A stretch of DNA of 64,000 nucleotides from Pseudalkalibacillus hwajinpoensis (GCF_039851965.1 NZ_CP156674.1:744001-808000), one strand, 5' to 3'; counted from the first letter of the stretch, positions 34,912 through 44,790 are shown. Notes: a model not told the origin generated them from the sequence alone. Program-made: numbers and translations.

Positions 34912-35262
34912 TTATAGCTGGTATAAATGCAGTACAGAATACCCATAGAAAAACACAGTGAGAAATGCAAATAAAAATTGTAGCCAGAACGGCCAGATTA
35001 TTTTTCCTTTTTCCCCCCTCACGAGAATCATTTCCATTGAGAAAAGTAGCCATAGAGCTACAACCCCTTTGACAATCGATGGTCCCCAGAAACTATAGCC
35101 AACTACAAGTAGCATTCCGGATATTACGGTCAGAATATAGAAAACTCGTAAAATCATATGAATCATATTCTGAGCTTTTCCCTTACCAGCTCTCATTAAA
35201 AAGTAACTAATAACAAACAACACCAGTGTTATTAACCAGGCTGTGTAATGTGCGTGAAGCAT
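34912..35262 (-). CDS. yisL: YisL-family membrane protein (DUF1516)
   Basis: 116 residues with four hydrophobic segments (W-L-I-T-L-V-L-F-V-I-S-Y-F, then three more), matching the length and pattern of B. subtilis YisL. ATG behind GGGGGAG. A frame at 34826-35053 on the same strand is a shadow. In B. subtilis yisL adjoins yisK; here rocD and gabD lie between them. Function unknown. Confidence 0.82.
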   Translation of the reverse strand: MLHAHYTAWLITLVLFVISYFLMRAGKGKAQNMIHMILRVFYILTVISGMLLVVGYSFWGPSIVKGVVALWLLFSMEMILVRGEKGKIIWPFWLQFLFAFLTVFFYGYSVLHLYQL

Positions 35263-35424
35263 AATTGTCTCCCCCTATATGAATTCATCCTTATTTTAAC
35301 ATGAATCAACCAGGATGATTTCTGAATATTTCATCTTAATTTATGTCAAATGATAGGAAGCAAGCGATTTCATTGTTATAATAAAAGGGTGGTGTTAACA
35401 AATAGATGGGAGTGATGGAGTAAT

Positions 35425-36624
35425 ATGGTACAAACACAGGACATTATTCAAATGACAGAGCAGTATGGTGCACCCAACTATCATCCACTGCCAATCGTGA
35501 TTGCAGAAGCAGAAGGTGTATGGGTAAAAGACCCTGAGGGGAATCGCTATATGGATATGCTTAGCGCATATTCAGCCGTAAACCAGGGCCACAGACATCC
35601 GAAAATTATTCAAGCACTAAAAGATCAGGCTGACCGGGTAACATTAACATCTCGTGCCTTTCACAATGATCAGCTGGGACCTTTTTATCGTAAAGTTTCA
35701 GAATTTACGAACAAAGATATGGTTCTTCCAATGAATACAGGCGCAGAAGCAGTTGAAACAGCCGTTAAGGCAATGCGCAGGTGGGCATATGAAGTAAAAG
35801 GTGTGGAAAAAGACAAAGCTGAAATTATTGCGTGTGAAGGAAACTTCCATGGACGTACAATGACCGCTGTCTCACTTTCGTCTGAACAGGAATATCAGCG
35901 TGGATTTGGCCCAATGCTTCCTGGTATTAAACTGATTCCATATGGTGATCTCGAAGCATTGAAAAATGCGATTACGCCAAACACGGCCGGTTTCTTATTC
36001 GAACCGATCCAGGGCGAAGCCGGTATCAAAATTCCTCCAAAAGGATTCCTTAAAGAAGCTTATGAATATTGTAAAGAGCAAAATGTACTTTTTGTAGCAG
36101 ATGAGATTCAGGCCGGCCTTTGCAGGTCCGGAAAACGCTTTGCATGTGACTGGGATAATATTGAACCAGATATGTACATCCTTGGAAAAGCCCTCGGTGG
36201 TGGCGTATTCCCGATTTCCTGTGTAGCAGCTAACCATGAAGTACTCGGTGTTTTTACCCCAGGATCGCATGGCTCAACATTCGGTGGTAATCCGCTGGCT
36301 TGTGCTGTATCCGTCGCATCCCTTGAAGTATTAGAGGAAGAAGAGCTCGCTGATCGTTCTCTCGAACTAGGAAATTACTTCCAGGACAAATTAAAAGAGA
36401 TTTCTAACCCCGTTATTAAAGAAGTGCGTGGAAAAGGCCTGTTTATAGGAGTTGAACTTCATGAGGCCGCTCGTCCTTATTGCGAAAAGCTAAAGGAAAA
36501 AGGTCTTCTTTGTAAAGAAACACATGAAACGGTGATCCGCTTTGCTCCACCATTAATTATCAGTGAAGATGATTTAAACTGGGCAATTGAGCAAATTACG
36601 GATGTGTTATCTGTTCAATCCTAA
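35425..36624 (+). CDS. rocD: Ornithine aminotransferase RocD
   Basis: 399 residues, class III PLP aminotransferase. R-Y-M-D-M-L-S-A-Y-S-A-V-N-Q-G-H-R-H-P-K is a RocD signature, L-P-M-N-T-G-A-E-A-V-E binds PLP, and the Schiff-base Lys is in I-L-G-K-A-L-G-G-G. It converts ornithine and 2-oxoglutarate to glutamate semialdehyde and glutamate. It stands apart from rocE/rocF. GGAG lies about 12 bases before ATG, a slightly long spacing. Confidence 0.93.
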   Translation: MVQTQDIIQMTEQYGAPNYHPLPIVIAEAEGVWVKDPEGNRYMDMLSAYSAVNQGHRHPKIIQALKDQADRVTLTSRAFHNDQLGPFYRKVSEFTNKDMVLPMNTGAEAVETAVKAMRRWAYEVKGVEKDKAEIIACEGNFHGRTMTAVSLSSEQEYQRGFGPMLPGIKLIPYGDLEALKNAITPNTAGFLFEPIQGEAGIKIPPKGFLKEAYEYCKEQNVLFVADEIQAGLCRSGKRFACDWDNIEPDMYILGKALGGGVFPISCVAANHEVLGVFTPGSHGSTFGGNPLACAVSVASLEVLEEEELADRSLELGNYFQDKLKEISNPVIKEVRGKGLFIGVELHEAARPYCEKLKEKGLLCKETHETVIRFAPPLIISEDDLNWAIEQITDVLSVQS

Positions 36625-36628
36625 CAAC

Positions 36629-36669
36629 TAAAAAAGAGCCATGCTGGTTTAAAACCAGCGTGGCTCTTC
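36629..36669. terminator. Bidirectional terminator between rocD and gabD
   Basis: AAGAGCCA-x-GCTGGTTT pairs with AAACCAGC-x-TGGCTCTT, a long stem between convergent genes. Confidence 0.88.
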
Positions 36670-36676
36670 CTCTGTA

Positions 36677-38101
36677 TTAAAGTCCGATCGATACGTATTT
36701 TGTTTCAAGATATGCTTCAATTCCTTCATGTCCACCTTCGCGACCGATACCACTTTGCTTCATACCACCAAATGGTGCCTGCGCTGCAGATGGCACGCCG
36801 TCATTCCAGCCAACTATTCCGTAGTCCAGACCATTTACAACGCGGTTTCCTCTACGAACGTTTTCACTGAATACATATGCGGCAAGACCAAATGGCGTCT
36901 GGTTCGCATAGTTAATAGCTTCTTCATCAGTGGAAACTTTCTGTATAGGTGCAACCGGCCCAAATGTTTCTTCATTCATAATTAGCATACCTGGTGTAAC
37001 ATCTTTTATTATCGTCGGGCGATAAAAGTAAGAACCGTTCTCTTCATATCCTTCTCCGCCAAGCGCACATTCAGCTCCCTGACTAAGCGCATTTTGCACA
37101 TGCTTTTCGACTTTATCGTACCCGTCTTTATCAATCATTGGCCCAATGTCTGTTCCTTCTTCAAGACCATTACCGACTTTAAGTTCTTTCGTTTTATCGA
37201 TGAACTTAGTAATAAACTCATCATATATTTTCTCCTGAACGTACACCCTGTTCCCGCATATACACGTTTGTCCACCATTTCTAAACTTGGAGGCGATGAC
37301 GCACTCAACTGCTTTGTCAATATCAGCATCATCAAGAACAATGATCGGAGCATGGCCACCCAGTTCAAGTGAAATGTTCTTCACAGTTTCAGCTGCCTGC
37401 TCCATTAATTTCTTGCCAACTTCCGTAGATCCAGTAAATGTGATCTTACGCACATGTGGATTACTCATTAGCTCGCCGGCAACCTCTGAAGATTTACCGG
37501 TAACAAGATTAACCACGCCTTTCGGAATGCCTGCCTCCTCACATAGTTCCACTAAGCGCACAGCTGTAAGGGGAGTTGCGGAAGGCGGCTTAACAACAAA
37601 TGTACACCCTGCAGCAAGCGCCGGCGCAAGCTTCCTTGCGATCATCGCTGCCGGGAAATTCCATGGCGTAATCGCACCAACAACGCCCACAGGCTGCTTC
37701 CGTACTTCCATCATTCGTTTTTCCTTATGCGGAGGAATAGTTCGTCCATAAACGCGCTTGCCTTCTTCCGCAAACCATTCAACGAAAGAGGCAGAATACG
37801 CAACTTCTCCTTTTGACTCATGGAGTGGCTTACCCATTTCCTTCGTCATAAGTTCTGCTAGCTCTCCCTCATGTTCGAGCATTAGGCTATGAAGTTTCTT
37901 TAAGTATGAAGACCGCTCATATGCGGTAAGGCTTGACCATGCAGGAAACGCTTTATGTGCCGCGTCAATTGCCTTTTTGGTTTCTGATTTTCCACCGATT
38001 GGTACCGTTCCGACCAGCTCACCAGTTGCCGGATTTTTCACCTCAAGCTTTTCAAGATCATTTCCAGTCCATTGCCCATTAATGTAATGATACTTTTCCA
38101 T
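36677..38101 (-). CDS. gabD: Succinate-semialdehyde dehydrogenase GabD
   Basis: 474 residues, aldehyde dehydrogenase superfamily. Cofactor motif F-T-G-S-T-E-V-G, general-base Glu in L-E-L-G-G-H-A-P, catalytic Cys in G-G-Q-T-C-I-C-G-N-R. The C-terminus P-F-G-G-M-K-Q-S-G-I-G-R-E-G is characteristic of GabD. It oxidises succinate semialdehyde to succinate in GABA use. No gabT is adjacent, so the aldehyde source is not local. Confidence 0.9.
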   Translation of the reverse strand: MEKYHYINGQWTGNDLEKLEVKNPATGELVGTVPIGGKSETKKAIDAAHKAFPAWSSLTAYERSSYLKKLHSLMLEHEGELAELMTKEMGKPLHESKGEVAYSASFVEWFAEEGKRVYGRTIPPHKEKRMMEVRKQPVGVVGAITPWNFPAAMIARKLAPALAAGCTFVVKPPSATPLTAVRLVELCEEAGIPKGVVNLVTGKSSEVAGELMSNPHVRKITFTGSTEVGKKLMEQAAETVKNISLELGGHAPIIVLDDADIDKAVECVIASKFRNGGQTCICGNRVYVQEKIYDEFITKFIDKTKELKVGNGLEEGTDIGPMIDKDGYDKVEKHVQNALSQGAECALGGEGYEENGSYFYRPTIIKDVTPGMLIMNEETFGPVAPIQKVSTDEEAINYANQTPFGLAAYVFSENVRRGNRVVNGLDYGIVGWNDGVPSAAQAPFGGMKQSGIGREGGHEGIEAYLETKYVSIGL

Positions 38102-38165
38102 TCATGAACCCTCCTAGTCGATTGTCTCCATACCATTTCCTTTTATTAGCAGTAATTAAACACTA

Positions 38166-39038
38166 TCACTTTCTTATTTCATTTTGAAGCGTGCCAATTC
38201 CTTCTATTTCAATGGAAATGACATCACCATCTGTAAGATATTTCGGTGGTTTAAAGCCTTTCCCTACGCCTGCAGGAGTCCCGGTTGCAATAATGTCACC
38301 AGGCTCAAGTGTCATTCCTTTTGATAAAACGTGAATAAGCTCTGGAATATCAAAAATAAGATCTGAAGTACTCCCATTCTGCCTTAGCTCCTTATTCACT
38401 CTGGTTGTTAGTGTGAGCTGATGAGGGTTTTCAATCGCAGATGCGTGCACAATCGCAGGTCCCATAGGACATGAACCATCAAGGCTTTTTCCAACAAAAA
38501 ATTGACCGTGTTTTTTCTGAAGATCCCGTGCGGTCAAGTCGTTCACGATCGTATATCCAAAAATATAATCAAACGCATCCTCTTTCGCAATTCTCTTACC
38601 TTCCTGGCCGATCACGACGGCAAGTTCGCCCTCATAATCAAGCGCTTCTGACATATCTTTCGGAAAAGTAAGCACCTCATGCGGTGCACTTACAGTGGTA
38701 GGGGCTTTTGTGAAAATCATAGGGTGTTCCGGAATATCTTTCTCGCTCCCCATTTCAATCGCATGGTCTCGATAGTTCTTCCCAACACAAAACACGTTTT
38801 TAGCCGGGCGAGGGATTGGTGCTTCAAGGACGACATCGTGATAAGGAATATGGTAGGTTGACGAGATTTCTTGCCACTCTTCATTCACCTGCTTACCTGA
38901 CTGGATAAACGCAAGCAATGTATTGATCCTCTCCTCCCGGTCCAAGTAATAGCTATGCAAATCGATTACAATTTCCTCTTCTTGAAGCCAGACTCCAAAA
39001 CGTTTTTCTTCTTTTAATCGAAATGAGATAAATCTCAT
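38166..39038 (-). CDS. yisK: YisK-like fumarylacetoacetate-hydrolase-family protein
   Basis: About 290 residues. The C-terminal FAH domain shows F-C-V-G-K-N-Y-R-D-H-A-I-E-M, the metal-ligand segment D-Y-E-G-E-L-A-V-V-I-G and P-G-D-I-I-A-T-G-T-P-A-G-V-G. B. subtilis YisK has oxaloacetate decarboxylase activity and interacts with the cell-shape protein Mbl; transferring that here is inference. ATG 39038 is preferred to 39044 because GAGGAG then lies nine bases upstream. Confidence 0.85.
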   Translation of the reverse strand: MRFISFRLKEEKRFGVWLQEEEIVIDLHSYYLDREERINTLLAFIQSGKQVNEEWQEISSTYHIPYHDVVLEAPIPRPAKNVFCVGKNYRDHAIEMGSEKDIPEHPMIFTKAPTTVSAPHEVLTFPKDMSEALDYEGELAVVIGQEGKRIAKEDAFDYIFGYTIVNDLTARDLQKKHGQFFVGKSLDGSCPMGPAIVHASAIENPHQLTLTTRVNKELRQNGSTSDLIFDIPELIHVLSKGMTLEPGDIIATGTPAGVGKGFKPPKYLTDGDVISIEIEGIGTLQNEIRK

Positions 39039-39092
39039 ATTCATACACTCCTCATTATTTTTATATGAAAATTCCGTTAATTCTCTTTATAA

Positions 39093-39119
39093 TAAAGACC
39101 TGCACAATGTACAGGTCTT
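39093..39119 (-). terminator. Terminator after yknX
   Basis: AAAGACCTG-x-ACA pairs with TGT-x-CAGGTCTTT; T-rich downstream on the minus strand. Confidence 0.7.
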
Positions 39120-39123
39120 TATC

Positions 39124-40299
39124 TTATCCTTTACCTGGATCAAGCTCTTCAGGTTCTTCTATATCGCCTTTCTCAGAAAGGAGTTCAGTAAACGCTTCTT
39201 TCGGATCTGATAATATTTTTTCTTTTAGCTCAAGACCGGAGAGAATTTCTACCATACCATCCTCCACTCGTCCTGTTTCAATCTCTCTGAGGTATAGCTT
39301 CTTTTCCTCAAATACGACAACATAGCTCATCTTATCTTTTTGGATAATACTTTTTTCTGGTACTGATGGGGCATTTTCGTTTTGATGAAGTGGTGCTTCA
39401 ATCGTTACATGAGTACCAGAAGCCATTTCTGACTCCCCTTCCATCACCACAATAAAATGATAGAGACTAAGTCCTGATTCTTCATCTACTTCATATGGAC
39501 GAGTCTCAACTATGGTTATTCTTCCCGTAACAGGTTGACCGGGATAAGCTGGTGAGCGAACAATGACTTCTTGATCAGCAGCGATCGTTGGATAATCCAA
39601 TTCGGAAACGGATCCCTGTACCGTAAGCACATTTGACAATACAGTTGCAACCGGTTCTCCATCATCAGGTGTACGGTTAACTTCTTTCACCATACCACTA
39701 ATCGAGGAATCAACAGAAAGATCAACTTGCTCCGTATCCGCTTCTTCTATCTGACGTTCAAGTTCTTTCTCATCAAGCTCTGCCAATCTCTTCTTATATT
39801 CTGTATCTCTCACCTGTTCTTCCACATCAAGCAGTAACTGAAGTTTCTGCTCATCATCAAGATCTGAATTGGACTCAATACGTGAAGACTGCATCGAAAG
39901 ATCGTCAAGCTGATCTTCGAGCACAGAGACTGCAGTCTCAGCTTTGTTCAACTGAGCTTTGAGATTAGACATATCCACTCGCTCTATCTCTTCATATTCA
40001 AAGAGGGAGGTTCCAGACGAGACTTCATCCCCTTCAGTTACAAGAACGTCAGAAATTTCACCGCGTGATGATTGATAATAGTAGGACTCCTCTAATTCAG
40101 GAATAAGAACACCTTCAAAAGTGACAAGCTCCTGATAGGTTTCTCCTTTAACAGTAACTGTCTCAAGCTTCTTATCATCTGCTAATACCCGCTGAATAAG
40201 GAGCGTGTTAACCGTTACAAAAAGGATAAGAAGCAGACCAGCGCTGATACTAATCCAGAGTGACTTACGTTTCACAGCTTGAACCTCCACCTTCTTCAT
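39124..40299 (-). CDS. yknX: HlyD/YknX-type efflux adaptor protein
   Basis: 391 residues: an N-terminal membrane anchor (residues ~14-36), then a biotinyl-lipoyl-like half (I-S-D-V-L-V-T-E-G-D-E-V), a long coiled coil rich in L, E, Q and K (residues ~105-190), the second lipoyl half (S-I-S-G-M-V-K-E-V-N), and a beta-barrel domain. This is the membrane-fusion protein layout of MacA/YknX. It begins one base inside the end of the Yip1 gene. The matching ABC ATPase and permease (YknY, YknZ) are absent. Confidence 0.8.
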   Translation of the reverse strand: MKKVEVQAVKRKSLWISISAGLLLILFVTVNTLLIQRVLADDKKLETVTVKGETYQELVTFEGVLIPELEESYYYQSSRGEISDVLVTEGDEVSSGTSLFEYEEIERVDMSNLKAQLNKAETAVSVLEDQLDDLSMQSSRIESNSDLDDEQKLQLLLDVEEQVRDTEYKKRLAELDEKELERQIEEADTEQVDLSVDSSISGMVKEVNRTPDDGEPVATVLSNVLTVQGSVSELDYPTIAADQEVIVRSPAYPGQPVTGRITIVETRPYEVDEESGLSLYHFIVVMEGESEMASGTHVTIEAPLHQNENAPSVPEKSIIQKDKMSYVVVFEEKKLYLREIETGRVEDGMVEILSGLELKEKILSDPKEAFTELLSEKGDIEEPEELDPGKG

Positions 40300-40949
40300 T
40301 ATAATGCTGTCCTTATGTAGGCCACAACCGCCACTATAATGAGGTTAAGTACGATTGACCAGAACACAGTATAGCCCCTAGATAAAGTAGTTATCTGCTT
40401 TATTGCTGCATATTGGACGAGCGTACCCCATGCTAAAAAGAGCGAGAGGCTGTAGCTAAAATAGAGCCAGAATACGTTATTCGTTATTAAATCAACATAC
40501 ACTCCGAGACTATATGGTGACACCAGTGCAGTCTCATGAAGCACCGCAATAAAAGGCAGTTGCAGCAGCATGCCAAGTAAGAGAATAAATACTACATAGC
40601 TATGTATATAAGCGAGCCTTTTAAAACCAACCTCCTGAAAAAATGGCCAGAATAGAAGCGCTGCGAATAGGATGATAACCACAAATGCAAGAACCCCTAT
40701 CACACCATCTGTAATCACTTCACTTAATACGAACAGGAGTCTCTCATTTGATGCTAAACTAGCATATTCAGGCATTTCTCCTGCATACTTAATATTCATA
40801 AACGACGTTAATCCCATCACCATAAACGCAAGTAAACCAAGTAAAACCAAACGCCACCAGGTACCTTTCAATTTATAGGCCGTCCGAAGCGGGCGAAAAT
40901 GCGAAAATGGTTTAAAACTTCCTAAAACTAGTCTCATAGAATGCGACAT
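40299..40949 (-). CDS. yknW: Yip1-domain membrane protein, YknW-like
   Basis: 216 residues, ATG at 40949 seven bases after AGGAGG. Five to six membrane segments follow a basic N-terminus (K-P-F-S-H-F-R-P-L-R-T-A-Y-K-L-K-G-T-W-W-R). The Yip1 family includes B. subtilis YknW, which assembles the YknXYZ exporter that protects against the SdpC toxin. Fused to the adaptor by a one-base overlap, so the two should be co-translated. Confidence 0.78.
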   Translation of the reverse strand: MSHSMRLVLGSFKPFSHFRPLRTAYKLKGTWWRLVLLGLLAFMVMGLTSFMNIKYAGEMPEYASLASNERLLFVLSEVITDGVIGVLAFVVIILFAALLFWPFFQEVGFKRLAYIHSYVVFILLLGMLLQLPFIAVLHETALVSPYSLGVYVDLITNNVFWLYFSYSLSLFLAWGTLVQYAAIKQITTLSRGYTVFWSIVLNLIIVAVVAYIRTAL

Positions 40950-41072
40950 CCATGTTCCTCCTATGTAAAAAAACCTCATCTACTATTCATATTTTTACAT
41001 AAACTCTCGAATTTTGACAGTATCTTTCAAAACTTTTGAAGAAACAACCCTATTTTAGGATATGCTTTCTTA

Positions 41073-41436
41073 TAATTATCCCACCTTAAATCGTAGGGCA
41101 ATCATGACGTTTAGGTGGGAAACTGACCCTAAAGGTTCGATTGGCTCAACTAACCATCAGAGGAAAAACCCCCTCTGATGGAAGTTTCACTTTATCCCAC
41201 CCTTAAGGGGCAGTAATCCCCTCCTTAAATCGTGGGTGGGGAACTGACCCTAAAGGTCCGATTGGCTCAACTAACCATCAGAGGAAAAACCCCCTCTGAT
41301 GGAAGTTTCACTTTATCCCACCTTTAAGGGGCAGTAATCCCCTCCTTAAATCGTGGGTGGGGAACTGATCCTAAAGGTCCGATTGGCTCAACTAACCATC
41401 AGAGGAAAAACCCCCTCTGATGGAAGTTTCACTTTA
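41073..41436. repeat. Three tandem 121-bp hairpin elements at the sbcC 3' end
   Basis: Period is exactly 121 bp (CTAACCATCAG starts at 41150, 41271, 41392). Copies 2 and 3 are almost identical; copy 1 has a divergent first half. Each contains CCATCAGAGG-loop-CCTCTGATGG (10-bp perfect stem), AAGTTTCACTTTAT, and a second stem region with TCCCACC ... AAATCGTGGGTGGGGAACTGA. No gene is present. The TTTA at the right edge forms the sbcC stop codon. Layout resembles ends of IS200/IS605-type (TnpB) elements, but no transposase is left. Confidence 0.85.
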
Positions 41437-44400
41437 TAGTGATTCCATTTCGATTCGACTGCCTCGACCCGATGGCTCTGAAGGAGAAACAATGACCTTA
41501 CGTGGTAATCTTGCCCTAAGTTCAGGTACGTGACTAATCACTCCAACTGATAAACTTTCGTTTTGAAGTTTCTCAAGAGAGGTGATGACCGTATCAAGAA
41601 GTGATTCATCAAGTGTTCCAAATCCTTCATCAAGGAAGAAGAATTGCAGGGGATGCGCCCCGCGTAGCTGGATTTGTCCAGATAGGGCAAGTGCTAATGC
41701 AAGGGAGGTAAGGAACGTTTCCCCTCCCGAAAGCGTTGAGACCGGTCTCCTTACACCACCATTGGCATCATCTCGAATGAGAAAGCCTCCGCTCGAATCC
41801 ACTTCAATAGCATATCGTTGGGATGTTAAATCACCAAGTTTCTGTGACGCATTTAGGCTCACCTGCTCAAGCTGTTCGGATGCAATAAACTCAACAAAAC
41901 TATTTCCCCGGAAAACTGTTTGGAGCTTACCTAGCTTCTCTAATTCATCGCTTGCTGTCTTTCGTTTCTGCTCAAGCTCCATATAGCGTTCATGCCTTCT
42001 CGACACATCCTCAAGGTGATGACGCGACGCTGCATAAAGAGAAAGGGCTTCTTCTCGAACGATTCTGGCATCATCAGCTTGCTGAATTGATTCTTTCCAC
42101 TCTTCCTCAGTCGTTCTGGTCCCGGAAAGCTTCTTCTCAAGCTCGCTCAAAGCATGTTCCGTTTGATTCCATTCTTTTCTATACGCTTCTACTTGCTGCT
42201 CCCACTCGATTCGCTTGTCCATAGGAGCTTCTGCTTTCCTTACCTGGTTGCGACCTGAAAAAATCGAACCGTTTTCAGCTGTCTGATAGGTTGACATCGC
42301 ATCCTGTAAACGGCGTTTAACATCTTTAGAATAACTCCTGTCAGCCGCAGCCTTTCTCTCAGTCTGCTGGTATCTTTCGTCAGCTTTCTTCAACTCTTCT
42401 GAGACTGCCTTTTCTTGGTTCCGAAGTGTTTTTAACTGATGATCAACCTGATTGAACCCTGCCTCCGCGGTTGAATTTCCAGCAATGGCTTTGTACTCAC
42501 CTTCCATCTTCTGAATCTGCTCCTGAAGCTCCGAAAGGGAACTTGTAAGCTCTGCTATTCGAACGGAATGCTTCTGACCCATTTCCTGCAAAGTGTTGAG
42601 ACGTTTTTCTTTCTCTTCAATATATGGAACGCTTTTTGAAAGACGTTCACGGACCACGTTTGCCTGCTGATCCATTTTCTCTATCTTCTTACTTTCAGGA
42701 TCAATTTCCTCAATCTTCAAGGAAAGCTCCTGTTCGATTGTCTTCTCTATTTCTTCTAGCTGTTTCGATCGTTCACGACGCTTCTCAACCTGGGAATCAA
42801 GTTGAAGTTGGAGCTGCTCAAGACGGTAGGTTTGCTCGGAACGTTTAGCCTGATCCTCCTGAAGAGATTTGCCTGTCTGTTTGATTTTCTCTTCCAGTTC
42901 ACGAGCGTCCTGGATGAGTGATTTCAATTCAGTAATGCGTTCTTCATCGGAAAGATTTTGTTTCACTTCAGTTGAATCGTTTTGCTGAACGTCACGCAGA
43001 CGTTCATCCTGCTCGGTCATTCGATCTGAAAGCTGCTCTAGTTGATAGTGAAGCTGCTTTGCATGTTGGAGCTGGTCTTTCAACATATCACGCATCTGTT
43101 CATCCTGCTGAATGCGATGCTGCCACTTAAGAGTGTGATCTTCACCTTCCGCAAGCTTAACGTGCTCCTTCGCACCACAGACCGGACATGAATCTCCTTC
43201 ATGAAGCTCTGAAGCGAGTTGAATAGCAATTGCGTGAGTGCGACTTTCCTCTAGCTTTTGATAAGACTCGTGAATGCGAGCCCCCAGTCGCGCTATATGC
43301 TGATCAAGGGAGAGTTTATTGGAGGAAACGGTGTTATAAAGAGAGACCAATGCTTTGAAATAAGCAAGGTAACTTTCTTTTGTTTTTTCTAAATGCTTAT
43401 TCACTTCGTTTATCAAAGGCTCAAGACGCTCACGTTCTCCAAGAAGTTTACTCTCTTCCCCGAGCGCTTCCTCCGCCTGTTTTGTTATTGATTGCCATTC
43501 CGTCTTTAGACCCTGAGCCCTTGACATTCGCTTCCGTTCTTCAGGAGACACATTCAGGTCAATCAGCTGAGAGTTCAAGTCGTTCTGAAGTGATCTAGCT
43601 ACTTTTAAATCCTGCTCTGCTTTCTCTGTCCGTTCACTCGTCTCTTTCGCCTCTGTTTCGAATGATTGACGCTGCTCTAAACGCGTGTTCCATTGTCCTT
43701 TAAGACGTGATAACTCTTTCTCAAGACCCATACCACGTTCTAGATCATTGAGTCGCTTGATCAGGACCGGCTCCTGTTCCTGTTGTTTTGCCCTCAACAA
43801 GTCATATTTCTGTCTTGACGACAGATAGATCTTCTTTGATTCCTCGAGGTTCTGTTTTGTTTCTTCATACCGACTATCTGCTGCTAATGCTTCTATCTCG
43901 GTAGCTTCAACTGCATCAAGATAAGGTTTCAGTTGGGATGCAGCCAACGCTTTTTTGATTTCAGCTTCAAGCATCTCGATATCTTCACTTTTATCTGAAA
44001 GCGATTCTTTCTTTTTATTCAATTGAACAAGCTCCTGCTGCAAGGACCAGTTTTTTGAAACCTCTTCTTTTCTCTTCTCAGCAGCATCCAGGTCTACTTT
44101 TGCTTTCTCTGCTGCTTCTTCGGTTCTCTGAAGTGACTCTCTGGCATCCTTCAGGTTCTCTTTCGAAGCTTCCCCGAGTCCGGTTTGCTCAGCAGTTACT
44201 TCGTTCAAATAATATCTCTTCTCGTCAACTCGTGCCCTGAGACGGCGATTAAATTGATCCCCATATTTTTCTAATTGAAAAAGTCTCTGCAGCATCTGGC
44301 GTCTTTCCGTCCCTTTCAATGATAGAAACTCTGCAAATTTCCCCTGAGGAAGGACAACGGCGCGTGTAAAATCATCGATCGTTAATCCGAGGATTTCCTG

Positions 44401-44790
44401 GATCTTTTGTGATACGTCTCGATCTTTATCAGCAAGGACCGTATGTTCTTCCCCAATTTCAATCAGTCTTGAATTAGCAGAACGTATGGAAACATCCCCT
44501 GATCGCTTATAACTGCGTTCCACTTGATAGCGCAACTTTTCACCTAGCGCGAACGTAAACGACACGGAAAGCGTATCTTCCGCATGGTTCATTATCCCCT
44601 GGGTGTTATTAGTTGCACGTTCTACTTTTCCATAAAGAGCAAGCGTCATCGCATCAAGTAGGGACGATTTTCCACTTCCGGTAGGGCCAAATATTCCGAA
44701 GATCCCTCCCTGACAAAGTGTTTCAAAATCAATTTCCTGCTTTTCTCTAAAACTATGTAACCCTGATACTGTTAGACGGATTGGTTTCAT
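41434..44790 (-). CDS. sbcC: Exonuclease subunit SbcC
   Basis: 1118 residues, SMC-like. Walker A G-P-T-G-S-G-K-S-S is near residue 35; two very long coiled coils flank the zinc hook C-P-V-C-G near residue 555; the C-terminal lobe has the signature L-S-G-G-E-T-F and Walker B F-F-F-L-D-E-G-F-G-T-L-D. With SbcD it forms the MR-like complex that opens hairpins and blocked DNA ends. Starts 18 bases after sbcD. The last codons run into the repeat element that supplies the stop codon. Confidence 0.97.
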   Translation of the reverse strand: MKPIRLTVSGLHSFREKQEIDFETLCQGGIFGIFGPTGSGKSSLLDAMTLALYGKVERATNNTQGIMNHAEDTLSVSFTFALGEKLRYQVERSYKRSGDVSIRSANSRLIEIGEEHTVLADKDRDVSQKIQEILGLTIDDFTRAVVLPQGKFAEFLSLKGTERRQMLQRLFQLEKYGDQFNRRLRARVDEKRYYLNEVTAEQTGLGEASKENLKDARESLQRTEEAAEKAKVDLDAAEKRKEEVSKNWSLQQELVQLNKKKESLSDKSEDIEMLEAEIKKALAASQLKPYLDAVEATEIEALAADSRYEETKQNLEESKKIYLSSRQKYDLLRAKQQEQEPVLIKRLNDLERGMGLEKELSRLKGQWNTRLEQRQSFETEAKETSERTEKAEQDLKVARSLQNDLNSQLIDLNVSPEERKRMSRAQGLKTEWQSITKQAEEALGEESKLLGERERLEPLINEVNKHLEKTKESYLAYFKALVSLYNTVSSNKLSLDQHIARLGARIHESYQKLEESRTHAIAIQLASELHEGDSCPVCGAKEHVKLAEGEDHTLKWQHRIQQDEQMRDMLKDQLQHAKQLHYQLEQLSDRMTEQDERLRDVQQNDSTEVKQNLSDEERITELKSLIQDARELEEKIKQTGKSLQEDQAKRSEQTYRLEQLQLQLDSQVEKRRERSKQLEEIEKTIEQELSLKIEEIDPESKKIEKMDQQANVVRERLSKSVPYIEEKEKRLNTLQEMGQKHSVRIAELTSSLSELQEQIQKMEGEYKAIAGNSTAEAGFNQVDHQLKTLRNQEKAVSEELKKADERYQQTERKAAADRSYSKDVKRRLQDAMSTYQTAENGSIFSGRNQVRKAEAPMDKRIEWEQQVEAYRKEWNQTEHALSELEKKLSGTRTTEEEWKESIQQADDARIVREEALSLYAASRHHLEDVSRRHERYMELEQKRKTASDELEKLGKLQTVFRGNSFVEFIASEQLEQVSLNASQKLGDLTSQRYAIEVDSSGGFLIRDDANGGVRRPVSTLSGGETFLTSLALALALSGQIQLRGAHPLQFFFLDEGFGTLDESLLDTVITSLEKLQNESLSVGVISHVPELRARLPRKVIVSPSEPSGRGSRIEMESL

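Noticed and set aside
34826..35053. A 75-residue minus-strand frame
   Set aside because: It overlaps the well-supported yisL gene in another frame on the same strand.
37287..37751. A 154-residue frame opposite gabD
   Set aside because: Antisense to a highly conserved dehydrogenase with no start signals.
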